Shown one piece after another: positions 1-7,783 of a stretch of DNA of 45,407 nt (within the stretch, counting starts at the first letter, position 1; each line of letters begins with the position of its first letter). Source of the stretch: Deltaproteobacteria bacterium (GTDB lineage: Bacteria > Myxococcota_A > UBA9160 > UBA4427). The notes under the pieces were generated by a model. That model made no database searches. It was given only the letters and a program-made list of their open reading frames with translations, and was not told where the DNA came from. The stretch lies in NCBI GenBank assembly GCA_029261855.1, contig JAJDAN010000061.1, positions 1-45,407 of the forward strand, read 5' to 3'. The position numbers and the translations under genes were made by a program.

Positions 1-67
1 TAATCCCCTCGCGGAGACGAGCGCTCGCGTTCGCCAGCATGCACCGGAGTCACGAGGGGTGGGGTGC

Positions 68-151
68 GGGTAGGGCCTGTGACGACGTATGGCATGACGA
101 AGAGCCGGCAAGGGGAAAACATCACCGCCCAGGGAGGAGCAGGCCCTACCC
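68..151. repeat. 12-bp inverted repeat with 60-nt spacer
   Basis: GGGTAGGGCCTG at 68-79 is repeated as its exact reverse complement at 140-151, 28 bp downstream of the 3' end (180) of the leftmost gene. It could be the base of a long stem-loop acting as a terminator, or an element end. No other gene is visible in positions 1-179. Confidence 0.45.
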
Positions 152-179
152 ACACTCCGCCCCCTGGCAACGACGCCGT

Positions 180-629
180 CTAGCCCTTCAGCTTCTCGAG
201 CATGCGCCCCATCATGGCGTGCACGGTGTTGATGGCCTTGAGCGGCCGGATCATTACCTTGAAGTCGACGATCCGACCCGCGTCGTTCCACCGGATCATG
301 TCGACTCCGTTCACGACGATGCCATCCATCTCGGTGACGAACTCGAGCACGGCGTCGCGATCGCCGACTACCTCGCGCACGTAGTTGAACTTGCTGGCCT
401 CGCTAGCGGGCCGGGCGGGTCCGTCCGCTCCCCCCGCCGCCCCGCCATCCGACCCACCCGAAAAGACACCGAAGGCGGCGGACAGGTAGAGCTTCGTGAT
501 CGCCTTGCCTTCCTGGGGCGTGTGCACGACGGGTGAGTGGAACACGACGTCGTCGGCGAGCAGTTGGTCGAGGGCGCCGAAGTCCTTCTCGCGTACGATC
601 CGGTGCCACTCGTCGATGGGGGCGCTCAT
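180..629 (-). CDS. SnoaL/NTF2-like protein (149 aa)
   Basis: Small alpha+beta-barrel protein of the NTF2/SnoaL superfamily, whose members act as isomerases, hydrolases or dehydratases, or as binding folds. It opens with an amphipathic helix (EWHRIVREKDFGALDQLLAD) followed by the typical DDVVFHSPVV strand, and ends with the IVDFKVMIRPL strand and helix. I chose the ATG at 629 because AGAGGAG lies 7 nt upstream; a longer upstream reading has no such support. It is the last gene of a minus-strand cluster (SDR, SnoaL-like, ferritin-like hydrolase, SnoaL-like). The substrate cannot be predicted; a glycine-rich loop near residues 50-70 is unusual for the fold. Fold call firm, function unknown. Confidence 0.8.
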   Translation of the reverse strand: MSAPIDEWHRIVREKDFGALDQLLADDVVFHSPVVHTPQEGKAITKLYLSAAFGVFSGGSDGGAAGGADGPARPASEASKFNYVREVVGDRDAVLEFVTEMDGIVVNGVDMIRWNDAGRIVDFKVMIRPLKAINTVHAMMGRMLEKLKG

Positions 630-730
630 TCGAATCTCCTCTGTTGGCTGGGCTTCGCTTGGGAACGGCAGGGCTGGATGAGTCGCGCTGGCCGGTCGGA
701 ACCGCAGGCCCCGGCTTGCCGCGCACGCTC

Positions 731-1522
731 CTAGGGCGAAGCGGACAGCGCGTCGTAGCGCTGGAGTAGATCTTCTACTCCAGCCGGCAGTTCGATCTTG
801 CCGGGGTCGTACCACGGCAGGAAGGTGCGCAGGTAGCGGCGGCGGGCGTCACGCTCGAGGGCGGATGGCGGTCGCGCGGCCTCGCGCCCGAGCGTCTTCG
901 CCATCGAGACGGCGAAGCGCTTGATGTACCCGAGATAGTGCAGCTGGGCGCGCGTCCCGAACCAGATACGGTAGGCGTAGCTGCCGACCAGGTGGTCGTA
1001 GACGCCGAACGCGACGGTGCGATGCTCGATCTCTTCGACCATGTGCCAGGGCCAGATCTCACCACCGGGCATCATCTCGCCGTCGAAGGCGCCGGTCTCG
1101 GCCATGGCGAGCGCGGTCGCGCAGGTCATGGCCTCGAAGCCCTCGGCGTAGGCGAGATTCCAGCGCAGGGGCTTCTGCTTGGTGAATCGTTGGTAGTCGG
1201 CCTCGAGATCCGCCTCGATCTCGCGCAGGGCGTCGGCTCCGGTCTCGCCGATGCTGGCGCGGATCTGATTGTTGAAGTTGGCGTGGTTCCGGAAGTGATG
1301 GCCTTCCTGTTGGGAGAAGCGCTTGGCGTCTTCGACGAGCGCGGGCGACGAGATCTGCGGGATTGCCACCTTCATCGTGCGGATCAGGTAGGGCTCGAGG
1401 TATGGCATCGTCATCGAGAGCGCGAGGGTCGAGAGCACGGTTCCGAGTTCTTCGTCGGGCACGTCGAAGTCGACGGGCTCGTCGAAGCGGAAGCGAAGAT
1501 TGCGAACCGTGATGTCGGCCAT
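731..1522 (-). CDS. ferritin-like 'metal-dependent hydrolase' family protein (PF10118-like, 263 aa)
   Basis: Resembles the predicted metal-dependent hydrolase family (COG3687/PF10118), whose helical core carries two histidine/glutamate clusters. Visible ligand candidates are QEGHHFRNH (residues 72-80: E73, H75, H76, H80) and WHMVEEIEHR (159-168: E163, E164, H167), a spacing expected of a di-metal ferritin-like centre. AGGAGG 9 nt before the ATG supports the start. The SnoaL-like gene upstream ends 49 nt before it and another follows 101 nt later, so it is probably part of the SDR-led transcript. The name 'hydrolase' is historical; the real reaction is unknown, and an oxidoreductase role would fit equally well. 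Confidence 0.8.
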   Translation of the reverse strand: MADITVRNLRFRFDEPVDFDVPDEELGTVLSTLALSMTMPYLEPYLIRTMKVAIPQISSPALVEDAKRFSQQEGHHFRNHANFNNQIRASIGETGADALREIEADLEADYQRFTKQKPLRWNLAYAEGFEAMTCATALAMAETGAFDGEMMPGGEIWPWHMVEEIEHRTVAFGVYDHLVGSYAYRIWFGTRAQLHYLGYIKRFAVSMAKTLGREAARPPSALERDARRRYLRTFLPWYDPGKIELPAGVEDLLQRYDALSASP

Positions 1523-1571
1523 GGCGGCGACCTCCTGGCGACCTGGGCAGGAAGGGTAGCGGCTCCGGCAA

Positions 1572-2027
1572 TCACGGGTCGTCGCGCGGGAAGGTCTGCA
1601 CTCCGTCCACCTCGGTGCGGACCCGCCGCAGCACGAGCTCGAGGATGCGCCACTGGCCGTCCGGGTCGCGGCGGTACTTCTCGAAGTAGAATCCGGTGCC
1701 CCAGAGATGACGCCCGCCGGCTTCAGCGGGCCACCACAGGTGATCTTCCATCGACCAGGTGGCCTCGGCAGTGTCGACGCCGGTCATGCGGATGTCCGGC
1801 GTGTGTCCGTGGTGGACCGTCTTGACGCCTTCGAGAAGCGGCGGGAGGAAGGCCACGAAGGCGTCTCGACTCTCGAGCAGGGGAGATCCTTCCTGGGTGG
1901 TGTCGACCCGCACGTCCTCGCAGAAGACCTCGGCCCATTCGGTCCAGCGCTTCTGGTCCATCAGCTGGAAGTAGCGGGCCTTGAGCCGTCGGATCTCCTC
2001 GATGGCGATCAGCTCGTCGAGGGTCAA
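1572..2027 (-). CDS. SnoaL-like (NTF2-like) protein, TTG start (151 aa)
   Basis: SnoaL-like domain, probably of the subgroup found with dehydrogenases in ring or sterol catabolism. It begins LTLDELIAIEEIRRLKARYF, a standard first helix, then MDQKRWTEWAEVFCEDVRVD; H at VHHGHTPDI and the WSMEDHLWW strand line the expected pocket. The reading frame upstream of 2027 has no SnoaL sequence. The best start is a TTG that overlaps the SDR stop codon by 4 nt (TTGA), a coupling arrangement seen at several junctions in this window. Translation therefore likely depends on the upstream SDR gene. Fold certain, substrate unknown. Confidence 0.8.
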   Translation of the reverse strand: MTLDELIAIEEIRRLKARYFQLMDQKRWTEWAEVFCEDVRVDTTQEGSPLLESRDAFVAFLPPLLEGVKTVHHGHTPDIRMTGVDTAEATWSMEDHLWWPAEAGGRHLWGTGFYFEKYRRDPDGQWRILELVLRRVRTEVDGVQTFPRDDP

Positions 2028-2848
2028 CTCTCGCCTCGCCGCGGGTAGCCCGGCGGCCGCGTGCCGTGCTCGTCGAGCAGATCGAACTCCTCCGCGAGGT
2101 CTTCGACCCATTGGATGCTGCCGGAGCGGGCCATGAGATCGTCCGCGCCGAGCAGGGCGGCCGCGGCGCGGCCCACGAAGAGCGGCGTCTGGGCCTTCGA
2201 CAGATCCATCCCGGTCTGTGCAGCGGAATCGGTGATGAACTCCGTGGAAACCACGCCGGGATACAACACCACGGTGGCGACACCCTTGGGCTTCAGCTCG
2301 ACGGCCATGTCCTTCGTCAGGCGGTCGAGGCCCGCTTTGCCCGCACCGTAGGAACTCGAGAAGTGGTAGCTCTGACCGCCTGGCGACGAGACGTTCAGGA
2401 TCGCGGCGCGGTCGCCGCGACCGGCAGTCTCGAACAGCAGCGGCGCCGCGTGCCAGCTGGCGACGTAGTGTGCGCGCAGGCCGATCCCCACCTGGTCGTC
2501 CCAGATCTGGATCGGATGGTCCCAGAAGCCGCCGGCCCAGGCCGGAGGGTTCGGCACCTTGTAGACGTTGTTCACCAGGAGATCGATGTGTCCTGCCTCG
2601 TCGCGAACGCGTTCGAAGAGCGCGGCGATCTGATCGTCGTCTCCGTGATCCACTTGAACGGGTCGCCCTTCGCCCCCTGCCTCCTTCACGAGCCGCGCCG
2701 TCTCGTCCACGCTGCGGCCACCCGCGCCGGCGGTGCGGCCCGTCACGTAGACCGTGCAGCCCTGCTCCCCGAGTGCGATCGCCGTGCCCTTGCCGATGCC
2801 GCGGCTGGCGCCGGTGACGACAGCGACCTTGCCAGTGAGCGAGCCCAT
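2024..2848 (-). CDS. short-chain dehydrogenase/reductase, DHRS1-like (274 aa)
   Basis: NAD(P)-dependent oxidoreductase of the classical SDR family. The cofactor motif TGASRGIG lies at residues 12-19, LLVNNV replaces the usual NNAG, and the catalytic residues sit in NVSSPGG (Ser) and YGAGKAG (Tyr and Lys). The long insert after NNV (YKVPNPPAWAGGFWDHPIQI) and the C-terminal WVEDLAEEF region resemble DHRS1-type enzymes. The start has AGGAGA 6 nt upstream. It is the first gene of the cluster; a TAGACT box at 2894-2899 and a decamer repeat array lie immediately upstream. Substrate unknown. Confidence 0.9.
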   Translation of the reverse strand: MGSLTGKVAVVTGASRGIGKGTAIALGEQGCTVYVTGRTAGAGGRSVDETARLVKEAGGEGRPVQVDHGDDDQIAALFERVRDEAGHIDLLVNNVYKVPNPPAWAGGFWDHPIQIWDDQVGIGLRAHYVASWHAAPLLFETAGRGDRAAILNVSSPGGQSYHFSSSYGAGKAGLDRLTKDMAVELKPKGVATVVLYPGVVSTEFITDSAAQTGMDLSKAQTPLFVGRAAAALLGADDLMARSGSIQWVEDLAEEFDLLDEHGTRPPGYPRRGES

Positions 2849-2893
2849 CGCGACTCTCCTGATCGGCCGCGTGCGGTGCAGCCCAGGGCGTCG

Positions 2894-2899
2894 AGTCTA
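2894..2899 (-). promoter_or_regulatory. candidate -10 box (TAGACT) of the SDR cluster
   Basis: TAGACT on the minus strand, about 45 nt before the SDR start, matches the TANNNT pattern recurring in this window. Start of transcription near 2887 would leave a leader of about 39 nt that carries the AGGAGA ribosome site. Confidence 0.45.
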
Positions 2900-2910
2900 C
2901 GTGCGCTCGG

Positions 2911-2970
2911 CGACTTCCGCAGACTTCTGACGACTCTCGGCGACTCCCGGCGACCCTCGGCGACTCCGGC
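2911..2970. repeat. six 10-bp imperfect tandem repeats upstream of the SDR promoter
   Basis: Decamers start at 2911, 2921, 2931, 2941, 2951 and 2961 with plus-strand consensus CGACTCTCGG. The 10-bp period places each unit on the same face of the helix. The array begins 11 bp upstream (minus strand) of the TAGACT box, covering the -35 region, so a regulator-binding role is plausible. Slippage-generated simple repeat is the alternative. Confidence 0.7.
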
Positions 2971-3385
2971 CGAGGATGGGGGAAGCGACGGGCGAGGTAC
3001 CGGCGAAGTGGCTCGGCGCCGGCTGCCCCCGCCCGCCCGGTCCCGATGACGAACACCCCCGCCCCAAGTCGTCGACGTCGCACGCGAACTGCCGCGACTT
3101 CCGCGTCGTGCCGGGAGATGCGGTCCCCGGTTCGCGTCGCCACGGCCCCGCGCGCCGTTGATGCCGTCGCTCTGGAGGGGCGTCGTGGGATGGCGACCCC
3201 GCGACCGATCCTCCTGTCCTATTGAACCCGCTTCACGTTCCGAGACTGCAAGCGCAATGCCGTGGTGGCGCGACGCTCCAGGGCGTCTGGTGGCCCGAGC
3301 GCAGGGCGGCGACGGATGCGCCGGTGTCGTCGGGAACGCGCGTTCCCAGGGCGAGGAAGTCGCGTTCCCATCTGCGTGCGATCCG
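2971..3385. other. gene-free stretch between the SDR cluster and the DUF1214 gene
   Basis: I find no convincing gene on either strand. It holds a perfect 16-bp palindrome (GGGAACGCGCGTTCCC, 3332-3347), a second CGCGTTCCCA at about 3361-3370, and one stray CGACTTCCGC unit near 3095 identical to a unit of the decamer array. The part nearest 3385 is the 3' flank of the DUF1214 gene. Confidence 0.5.
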
Positions 3386-4498
3386 TCAGCTCGCTGACGA
3401 GCTCCGAAGAAGCGCCGCGAACTTTACGACGCGGGTCGTGATGGCGGGGTAGTCGCTTGCCCCCACGTAGCGAAACAGCATCGCACCTTGCTCGTGGTCG
3501 CAGGTCTCGAGCCAGTTCGGAAAGCCGGCGCCCGGGTCGCGGTGCGCGATCACGATGCGCACGGATCCGTCGGCCTCGTAGTGTGCGGTCGTCTTGTTGA
3601 GGTGGATGCGGTGATAGCGGTAGTCGAGGGACTCCATCCAGAAGTTTCCGATCTGCAGGTTCCAGGTGGCGCATTCGGGCGGCTTCACCTCGACCACCAG
3701 TGCTTCGTCGTCGGCCAGGGCCCAGCGGCTGTTGTGGTAGTGGATGTTCGCGTCGCCTCCCGCACGGATGCACATGGCCTGGTCGTTCGAGGGCAGGGCG
3801 TTCGTGTGGGCGGCGAACTGCCTCATCCAGTCGACGAAGAGGTTCGCCGTGCCCTCGACGAAGGCGGCCGCTCGCTGCAGGCCACGCTCGAGTGCTTCCG
3901 GTTGCAGGCTGTCCGACCGTTCGGGCTTCGTGCACGCGATGCGATAGCTCGCCGGCTCCTCCCGGCTGCGATCACCGAAGGTCTGGCGCACGATCATCGA
4001 CGTGGTGCCAGGCTGCATCGGAAGCCAGTTGCCCGGCTGCTGCTCAGCCGAGACGACGATCTCGAAGTGGCCGGTTTCGTCGCACGCGAGGTCCGCGAGG
4101 TCGAGCTGACCCGTGTGCGCCATCGTGCCGTCACTTTCGTAGCCGCCGCCTGTGGTCATGAAGGTGAGGTAGGGGACGCTGCCCCTCTCACCGCTGACGC
4201 GGTACTCGAGCGCTCCGCTGATGTTCGCGTTGTGATAGACGTTGTCCGGGTTGTCGTTGCCGATCTTGATGGTCTCGTTGGCGAGTTGAAAGAAGCGCGG
4301 ATGGTGGGGATCCGACGACTCCACGTGGCTCTCCAGCCCCGCGCGCAGCAGGCGCGTGAGGTAGCGGTAGCCCTCCGCCCGGTCGAAGGCGTTGTCGGGC
4401 GTTCCCTCCTGGACGACGGCCTCTCCGGCGCGTTCCAGAGCGCGGCAGAAGTCCCGCCACGCGCTGCCGTCGATGATTCGCTGTTCGTTTTCGGGCAT
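3386..4498 (-). CDS. DUF1214 domain-containing protein (370 aa)
   Basis: Matches the DUF1214 (PF06742/COG5361) type: the aromatic-rich C-terminal half contains WNLQIGNFWMESLDY and the end motif of LNKTTAHYEADGSVRIVIAH, followed by PNWLETCDHEQG, which is the conserved signature of the family. Families with DUF1214/DUF1254 are often secreted, but no signal peptide is visible here, so this copy is probably cytoplasmic. Biochemical role unknown. GGAGGA upstream of the ATG supports the start. It is monocistronic, divergent from the phosphate transporter, and its leader carries an 18-bp palindrome (4515-4532). No disabling changes seen. Confidence 0.85.
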   Translation of the reverse strand: MPENEQRIIDGSAWRDFCRALERAGEAVVQEGTPDNAFDRAEGYRYLTRLLRAGLESHVESSDPHHPRFFQLANETIKIGNDNPDNVYHNANISGALEYRVSGERGSVPYLTFMTTGGGYESDGTMAHTGQLDLADLACDETGHFEIVVSAEQQPGNWLPMQPGTTSMIVRQTFGDRSREEPASYRIACTKPERSDSLQPEALERGLQRAAAFVEGTANLFVDWMRQFAAHTNALPSNDQAMCIRAGGDANIHYHNSRWALADDEALVVEVKPPECATWNLQIGNFWMESLDYRYHRIHLNKTTAHYEADGSVRIVIAHRDPGAGFPNWLETCDHEQGAMLFRYVGASDYPAITTRVVKFAALLRSSSAS

Positions 4499-4514
4499 GA
4501 AGTCCTCCCAGGCC

Positions 4515-4532
4515 CCTGCCAGAATCGGCAGG
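4515..4532. promoter_or_regulatory. 18-bp palindrome in the DUF1214/pit divergent region
   Basis: CCTGCC-AGAATC-GGCAGG, a perfect 6-bp inverted repeat in the 69-bp gap between divergent genes. It lies in the DUF1214 leader and 22 bp upstream of the pit -10 box. It may be an operator for either gene or an mRNA hairpin near the DUF1214 ribosome site. Confidence 0.35.
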
Positions 4533-4553
4533 ACCTGCTTGCGTCGCCACGCG

Positions 4554-4559
4554 TCTAAT
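4554..4559 (+). promoter_or_regulatory. candidate -10 box (TCTAAT), leaderless start of pit
   Basis: TCTAAT differs from TATAAT at one base and sits 8 nt before the ATG at 4568, so transcription should begin at or next to the start codon. The reverse strand reads ATTAGA/TAGACG here, so the same bases might also serve the divergent DUF1214 gene. Confidence 0.45.
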
Positions 4560-4567
4560 CGTGGCGC

Positions 4568-5878
4568 ATGCGTTGGATTCTGGTGACGCCAGTGTTACAA
4601 GATGGTCTCCGCGACACGCGGGGGGTGAAGTTGCTCGGGATTCCCTTCGAGATCTGGTTGGCCGGCGTGCTGGCCTTGTACATGGCGTGGGCGATTGGCG
4701 CCAACGACGTCGCGAATGCGATGGGCACCAGCGTGGGCTCGGGAGCCCTGACCATCCGCTGGGCCATCATCGTGGCCGGGCTGCTCGAGTTCGCTGGCGC
4801 CTTCCTGGCGGGCGAGCACGTCACCGACACCGTGCGCAAGGGCATGCTCGACATGGACCTCGTGTCCGACGAGTCGATCCTGTACGGCATGCTCGCCGCC
4901 CTGGCGTCGGCGGCGACCCTGCTTCTCGGCGCCACGCGAATGGGACTCCCCGTCTCGACCACCCACGCCATCGTCGGTTCGATCGTCGGGTTCGGCGCAG
5001 TGGCGATCGGGCCGGAGGCCGTGAACTGGGGCAAGGTCGGTCAGATCGTCGCGAGCTGGCTGACGTCGCCGTTGATGTCCGGGGTGCTCGCCTACGGGAT
5101 CTTCCAATTCACGCGGTCCCTGGTGCTGGACCGCGACAATCCGCTGGCCCAGGTGCGCAAGCTGGGGCCGTTCTTCTTCTTCTACGTGTTCTTCATCATC
5201 GGCCTCGTCACGCTCTTCAAGGGCCTGAAGAACCTGAAGCTCCACCTCGATCTGCCCGAGGCCCTGATGGGCTCGGTCGCATTGGGACTGGTCGGAGCGC
5301 TGATCGGCTGGTTCTTCCTGCGACGCGTCGACGAGGGCAAGCAAGTCAAGGACCGCCGCTTCAGCCAGGTCGAGCGGGTCTTCGTCGTCCTGCAGATCTT
5401 GACTGCCTGCGCGATTGCGTTCGCCCATGGCTCGAACGATGTCGCGAATGCCATCGGCCCGCTGGCGGCCGTCGTCAGCGTCGTCAACGGGGGCAGCGAG
5501 GTGGCGGGCAAGGCGGCGGTGCAGCCGTGGATGCTGGCCGTCGGTGGCCTCGGCATCGTCTTCGGCCTGGCGACCTGGGGCTACCGGGTCATGGAGACCG
5601 TGGGCAAGAAGATCACCGAGCTGACGCCGAGCCGCGGCTTCGCGGCCGAGCTGGCTGCCGCGACCACCATCGTGCTGGCTTCGCGGCTGGGGATCCCGGT
5701 CTCCACCACCCACGTGCTGGTGGGTGCGGTCCTGGGCGTGGGTCTCGCGAGAGGCATCGGCGCCCTCGACCTGCGTGTGGTCGGCAGCATCGTCGTATCC
5801 TGGGTCGCTACCCTGCCCATCTCGGCAGGGCTCGCGATCTTCTTCTACTACTTCTTCAAGGGCCTGCTCAGCGACTAG
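4568..5878 (+). CDS. pit: inorganic phosphate transporter, Pit family (436 aa)
   Basis: Low-affinity, proton-coupled phosphate/metal-phosphate symporter of the PHO-4 family in the inner membrane. The inverted duplicated signature is present twice: WAIGANDVANAMGTSVGSG (about residues 39-57) and FAHGSNDVANAIGPLAAVV (about 286-304), each followed by a GxPVSTTH segment (LPVSTTHAIVGSIVG and IPVSTTHVLVGAVLG). About ten hydrophobic segments are visible. The ATG at 4568 fits a leaderless transcript from TCTAAT; a GTG at 4625 would trim 19 residues and is possible because most homologues begin near FEIWLAG. It is followed 17 nt later by its DUF47 partner, the usual pit operon. Confidence 0.93.
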   Translation: MRWILVTPVLQDGLRDTRGVKLLGIPFEIWLAGVLALYMAWAIGANDVANAMGTSVGSGALTIRWAIIVAGLLEFAGAFLAGEHVTDTVRKGMLDMDLVSDESILYGMLAALASAATLLLGATRMGLPVSTTHAIVGSIVGFGAVAIGPEAVNWGKVGQIVASWLTSPLMSGVLAYGIFQFTRSLVLDRDNPLAQVRKLGPFFFFYVFFIIGLVTLFKGLKNLKLHLDLPEALMGSVALGLVGALIGWFFLRRVDEGKQVKDRRFSQVERVFVVLQILTACAIAFAHGSNDVANAIGPLAAVVSVVNGGSEVAGKAAVQPWMLAVGGLGIVFGLATWGYRVMETVGKKITELTPSRGFAAELAAATTIVLASRLGIPVSTTHVLVGAVLGVGLARGIGALDLRVVGSIVVSWVATLPISAGLAIFFYYFFKGLLSD

Positions 5879-5895
5879 CCGGCCCGGAGGACGTC

Positions 5896-6564
5896 ATGGC
5901 GTGGATCGACAAATTGGTGGGCCGGTCGCCCATTGGCCCGATGCAGGAACACATGCGGGCGGCGGTCGCGTGCGCGCGGCGAATCGAACCCCTGGTCGAG
6001 GCCATGGCGTCTGGCAACCTGGCGGCGATCCAGAGCGAGCGCAACGAGATCGACGATCTCGAGCACAAGGCGGACGAGATCAAGCACCAGATCCGCAGCC
6101 ATCTGCCCCGGCGCTTGATGCTCGCGATGGAGCGCCGCGACATGCTCGAGATCCTCGACAACCAGGATTCGATCGCCGACGTCACCCAGGACATCGCCGA
6201 GCTGGCGGACCAGCGCGGCATGAAGCTGCCGCCCGGGCTGATCGACCCATTTCGCGACCTGGCGGCTCGGGTGGTCGTGGCGTGCGCCCACGCGGAACGC
6301 ATCATCGACGAGCTCGATGAGCTGGTCGAGACGGGTTTCGCGGGCCGAGAAGTCGCGCGCGTCGAGGAGATGATCTCGGAGCTCGCCCGCATCGAGAGCG
6401 AGACCGACGAGCTCCAGGACGCTGCCTGTCGAAAGCTCTTCGCGATGGAAGCCGAGCTGGGGGTCGCGACCGTCTACTGGCACCAGATGGTGCTGTGGAT
6501 CGCGGACATCGCCGACTATGCCGAGCGTGTCGGGAACCGGCTGCGGCTCCTGATCGCGAGCTGA
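5896..6564 (+). CDS. DUF47/PhoU-like Pit accessory protein (222 aa)
   Basis: PhoU-like helical protein of the DUF47 family (TIGR00153 type), normally encoded with Pit and thought to regulate phosphate uptake. Conserved segments seen are EIDDLEHKADEIKHQIR (about residues 51-67) and LEILDNQDSIADVTQDI, which in PhoU-type proteins carry acidic metal-binding clusters, and the C-terminal ADYAERVGNRLRLLIAS. GGAGG 6 nt before the ATG supports the start. The gene end is odd: the last 47 bp including the TGA plus 16 bp of spacer recur in tandem downstream (6518-6690), in frame, so a mis-terminated ribosome would translate the same tail again. Confidence 0.92.
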   Translation: MAWIDKLVGRSPIGPMQEHMRAAVACARRIEPLVEAMASGNLAAIQSERNEIDDLEHKADEIKHQIRSHLPRRLMLAMERRDMLEILDNQDSIADVTQDIAELADQRGMKLPPGLIDPFRDLAARVVVACAHAERIIDELDELVETGFAGREVARVEEMISELARIESETDELQDAACRKLFAMEAELGVATVYWHQMVLWIADIADYAERVGNRLRLLIAS

Positions 6565-6690
6565 GTCTCTTCGACGACCAATGCCGAGCGTGTCGGCAAC
6601 CGGCTGCGGCTCCTGATCGCGAGCTGAGTCTCTTCGACGACCAATGCCGAGCGTGTCGGCAACCGGCTCCGCCTCTTGATCGCGAGCTGA
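6518..6690 (+). repeat. 63-bp tandem repeat of the DUF47 gene end (2.75 copies)
   Basis: Copies start at ATG in 6518, 6581 and 6644 with an exact 63-bp (21-codon) period; the third stops after the TGA at 6690. Each encodes the tail NAERVGNRLRLLIAS-stop or YAERV... in the DUF47 frame. Copy 1 and 2 differ at one base (GGG/GGC), copy 2 and 3 at three (CTG/CTC, CGG/CGC, CTG/TTG); all four are synonymous in that frame. Only copy 1 lies in the gene. This fills the gap before the convergent phosphotransferase gene. Confidence 0.95.
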
Positions 6691-6700
6691 CGGAACTCGT

Positions 6701-7783
6701 CTAGCCCCGAAGTCCGAGTTCGCCGCGCAGCAGGTCCAGGGTGCCGAGTTCGACGATGGCGTCCGTCGCGCGCTTCATGCTGCGCATGCCGATCTCGATG
6801 GCCTGCATGCGACTGCCGACGGCGGCGGTCACCGTGGCGGCCACCCAGGACGTGACCGCGTAGCGCCGGTAGCGGTCGAAGGCGATGTCGAAGGAAGCCC
6901 CGAACGGCGCGGCCGGCGCGCCTGCCGCGTCGAGCGCCGCGAGGTAGCGCGCGACGAGCGCGCGTTCCTGATCCCGGCGCACGTCGCTCGGGACCGAGTT
7001 GCACAGGAAGTAGGCGACGTCGCGCATGCCCGGCGCGCGCGATGTACAGGCCCAGTCGAGCAGACCGATCCGCTGGTCCTCGACGAAGAGATTCCCGAGA
7101 TGGGAGTCTCCGTGGAGGAGGGTCTGTGGACCGCTGTCGAGCAGGTCCGAGAGAGGCTCGACGTGCTCGATGTACAGCTCGCCCAGGGCGCGGAAGTCGC
7201 TCGGCATCTCGTCCGCGAACTGCTCGAGCGCCGAGCGCACCAGCAGCGGCCCGATGTCTGCGCGCATGGGCGGGTCGATCCAGGCGAGATCGTCCTCGAA
7301 ACGCGGACTCTCCCAGAAGCCCGCATGGAGCAGGGCGAGGGTGTCCATCATCCAGGCCGCGTACTCGGGGACGGCGGCGTCCTTCCAGCCGGGGAAGCTG
7401 CAGCCCCGAGCGGCCAGGTCTTCGATCAGCATCAGATAGGCGGTGCCCTCGTCGTTCCAGGCGGTGTGGTACGGCGTCGCCACCCGCACCGGGACGCTGG
7501 GGGCGAGCTCGGCGTAGAAGCGCGCCTCGCGCTTGCCCATGCCCGTGCTGACGACCATCTCGCGTTGAAGTTCGTCCGTGGGCGCGAGTTTCGCGAAGAC
7601 GTGCTCGGGCGCGCCGACGTCCGTGCACCAGCGCACCCGCAGCCGCGCGCGGCCGGTGGTGCCGCTGTGGGCGTCGACGATCTCGACGGCTTCGGCCTCG
7701 GCACCGGGGTATGTGTCTGCAAAGACGCGCGAGAGCAGCTCGGGCGTGATCGCCTCGGGGCGGTCCGGAAGGCCGTCGCTCAC
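6701..7783 (-). CDS. phosphotransferase family protein (APH/EcKinase-like, 360 aa)
   Basis: Kinase-like fold of the aminoglycoside phosphotransferase / ecdysteroid-kinase-like group. The catalytic loop HGDSHLGNLF is at about residue 222 (Asp base) and the metal-binding LLDWACTSRAPG at about 240; the N-lobe Lys candidate is in HVFAKLAP. Such proteins in lipid-catabolism clusters phosphorylate small hydroxylated or acyl substrates, but the substrate here is unknown. The start is a GTG overlapping the oxidoreductase stop by 4 nt (GTGA), marking it as the last gene of a coupled four-gene operon. It ends 10 bp from the DUF47 repeat tract on the opposite strand. Confidence 0.85.
   Translation of the reverse strand: MSDGLPDRPEAITPELLSRVFADTYPGAEAEAVEIVDAHSGTTGRARLRVRWCTDVGAPEHVFAKLAPTDELQREMVVSTGMGKREARFYAELAPSVPVRVATPYHTAWNDEGTAYLMLIEDLAARGCSFPGWKDAAVPEYAAWMMDTLALLHAGFWESPRFEDDLAWIDPPMRADIGPLLVRSALEQFADEMPSDFRALGELYIEHVEPLSDLLDSGPQTLLHGDSHLGNLFVEDQRIGLLDWACTSRAPGMRDVAYFLCNSVPSDVRRDQERALVARYLAALDAAGAPAAPFGASFDIAFDRYRRYAVTSWVAATVTAAVGSRMQAIEIGMRSMKRATDAIVELGTLDLLRGELGLRG

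Noticed and set aside
2901-2970. CRISPR-like array
   Set aside because: Units are contiguous 10-mers without spacers and there are no cas genes.
1572-3143. Single 523-codon minus-strand protein including the SnoaL-like domain
   Set aside because: Only the last 151 codons resemble a protein family; the rest is out of frame over the SDR gene. The TTGA overlap explains the real start.
4625-5878. GTG 4625 as the Pit start
   Set aside because: It is in frame and shortens the N terminus, but has no better ribosome site, while ATG 4568 has a well-placed -10 box. Kept as an alternative only.
6562-6690. TGA codons of the DUF47 repeat read as selenocysteine, giving a repeated tail
   Set aside because: The family normally ends here, there is no SECIS-like hairpin after these TGAs, and the segment has no Cys/Sec motif. 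In-frame spacing is probably a by-product of the duplication.
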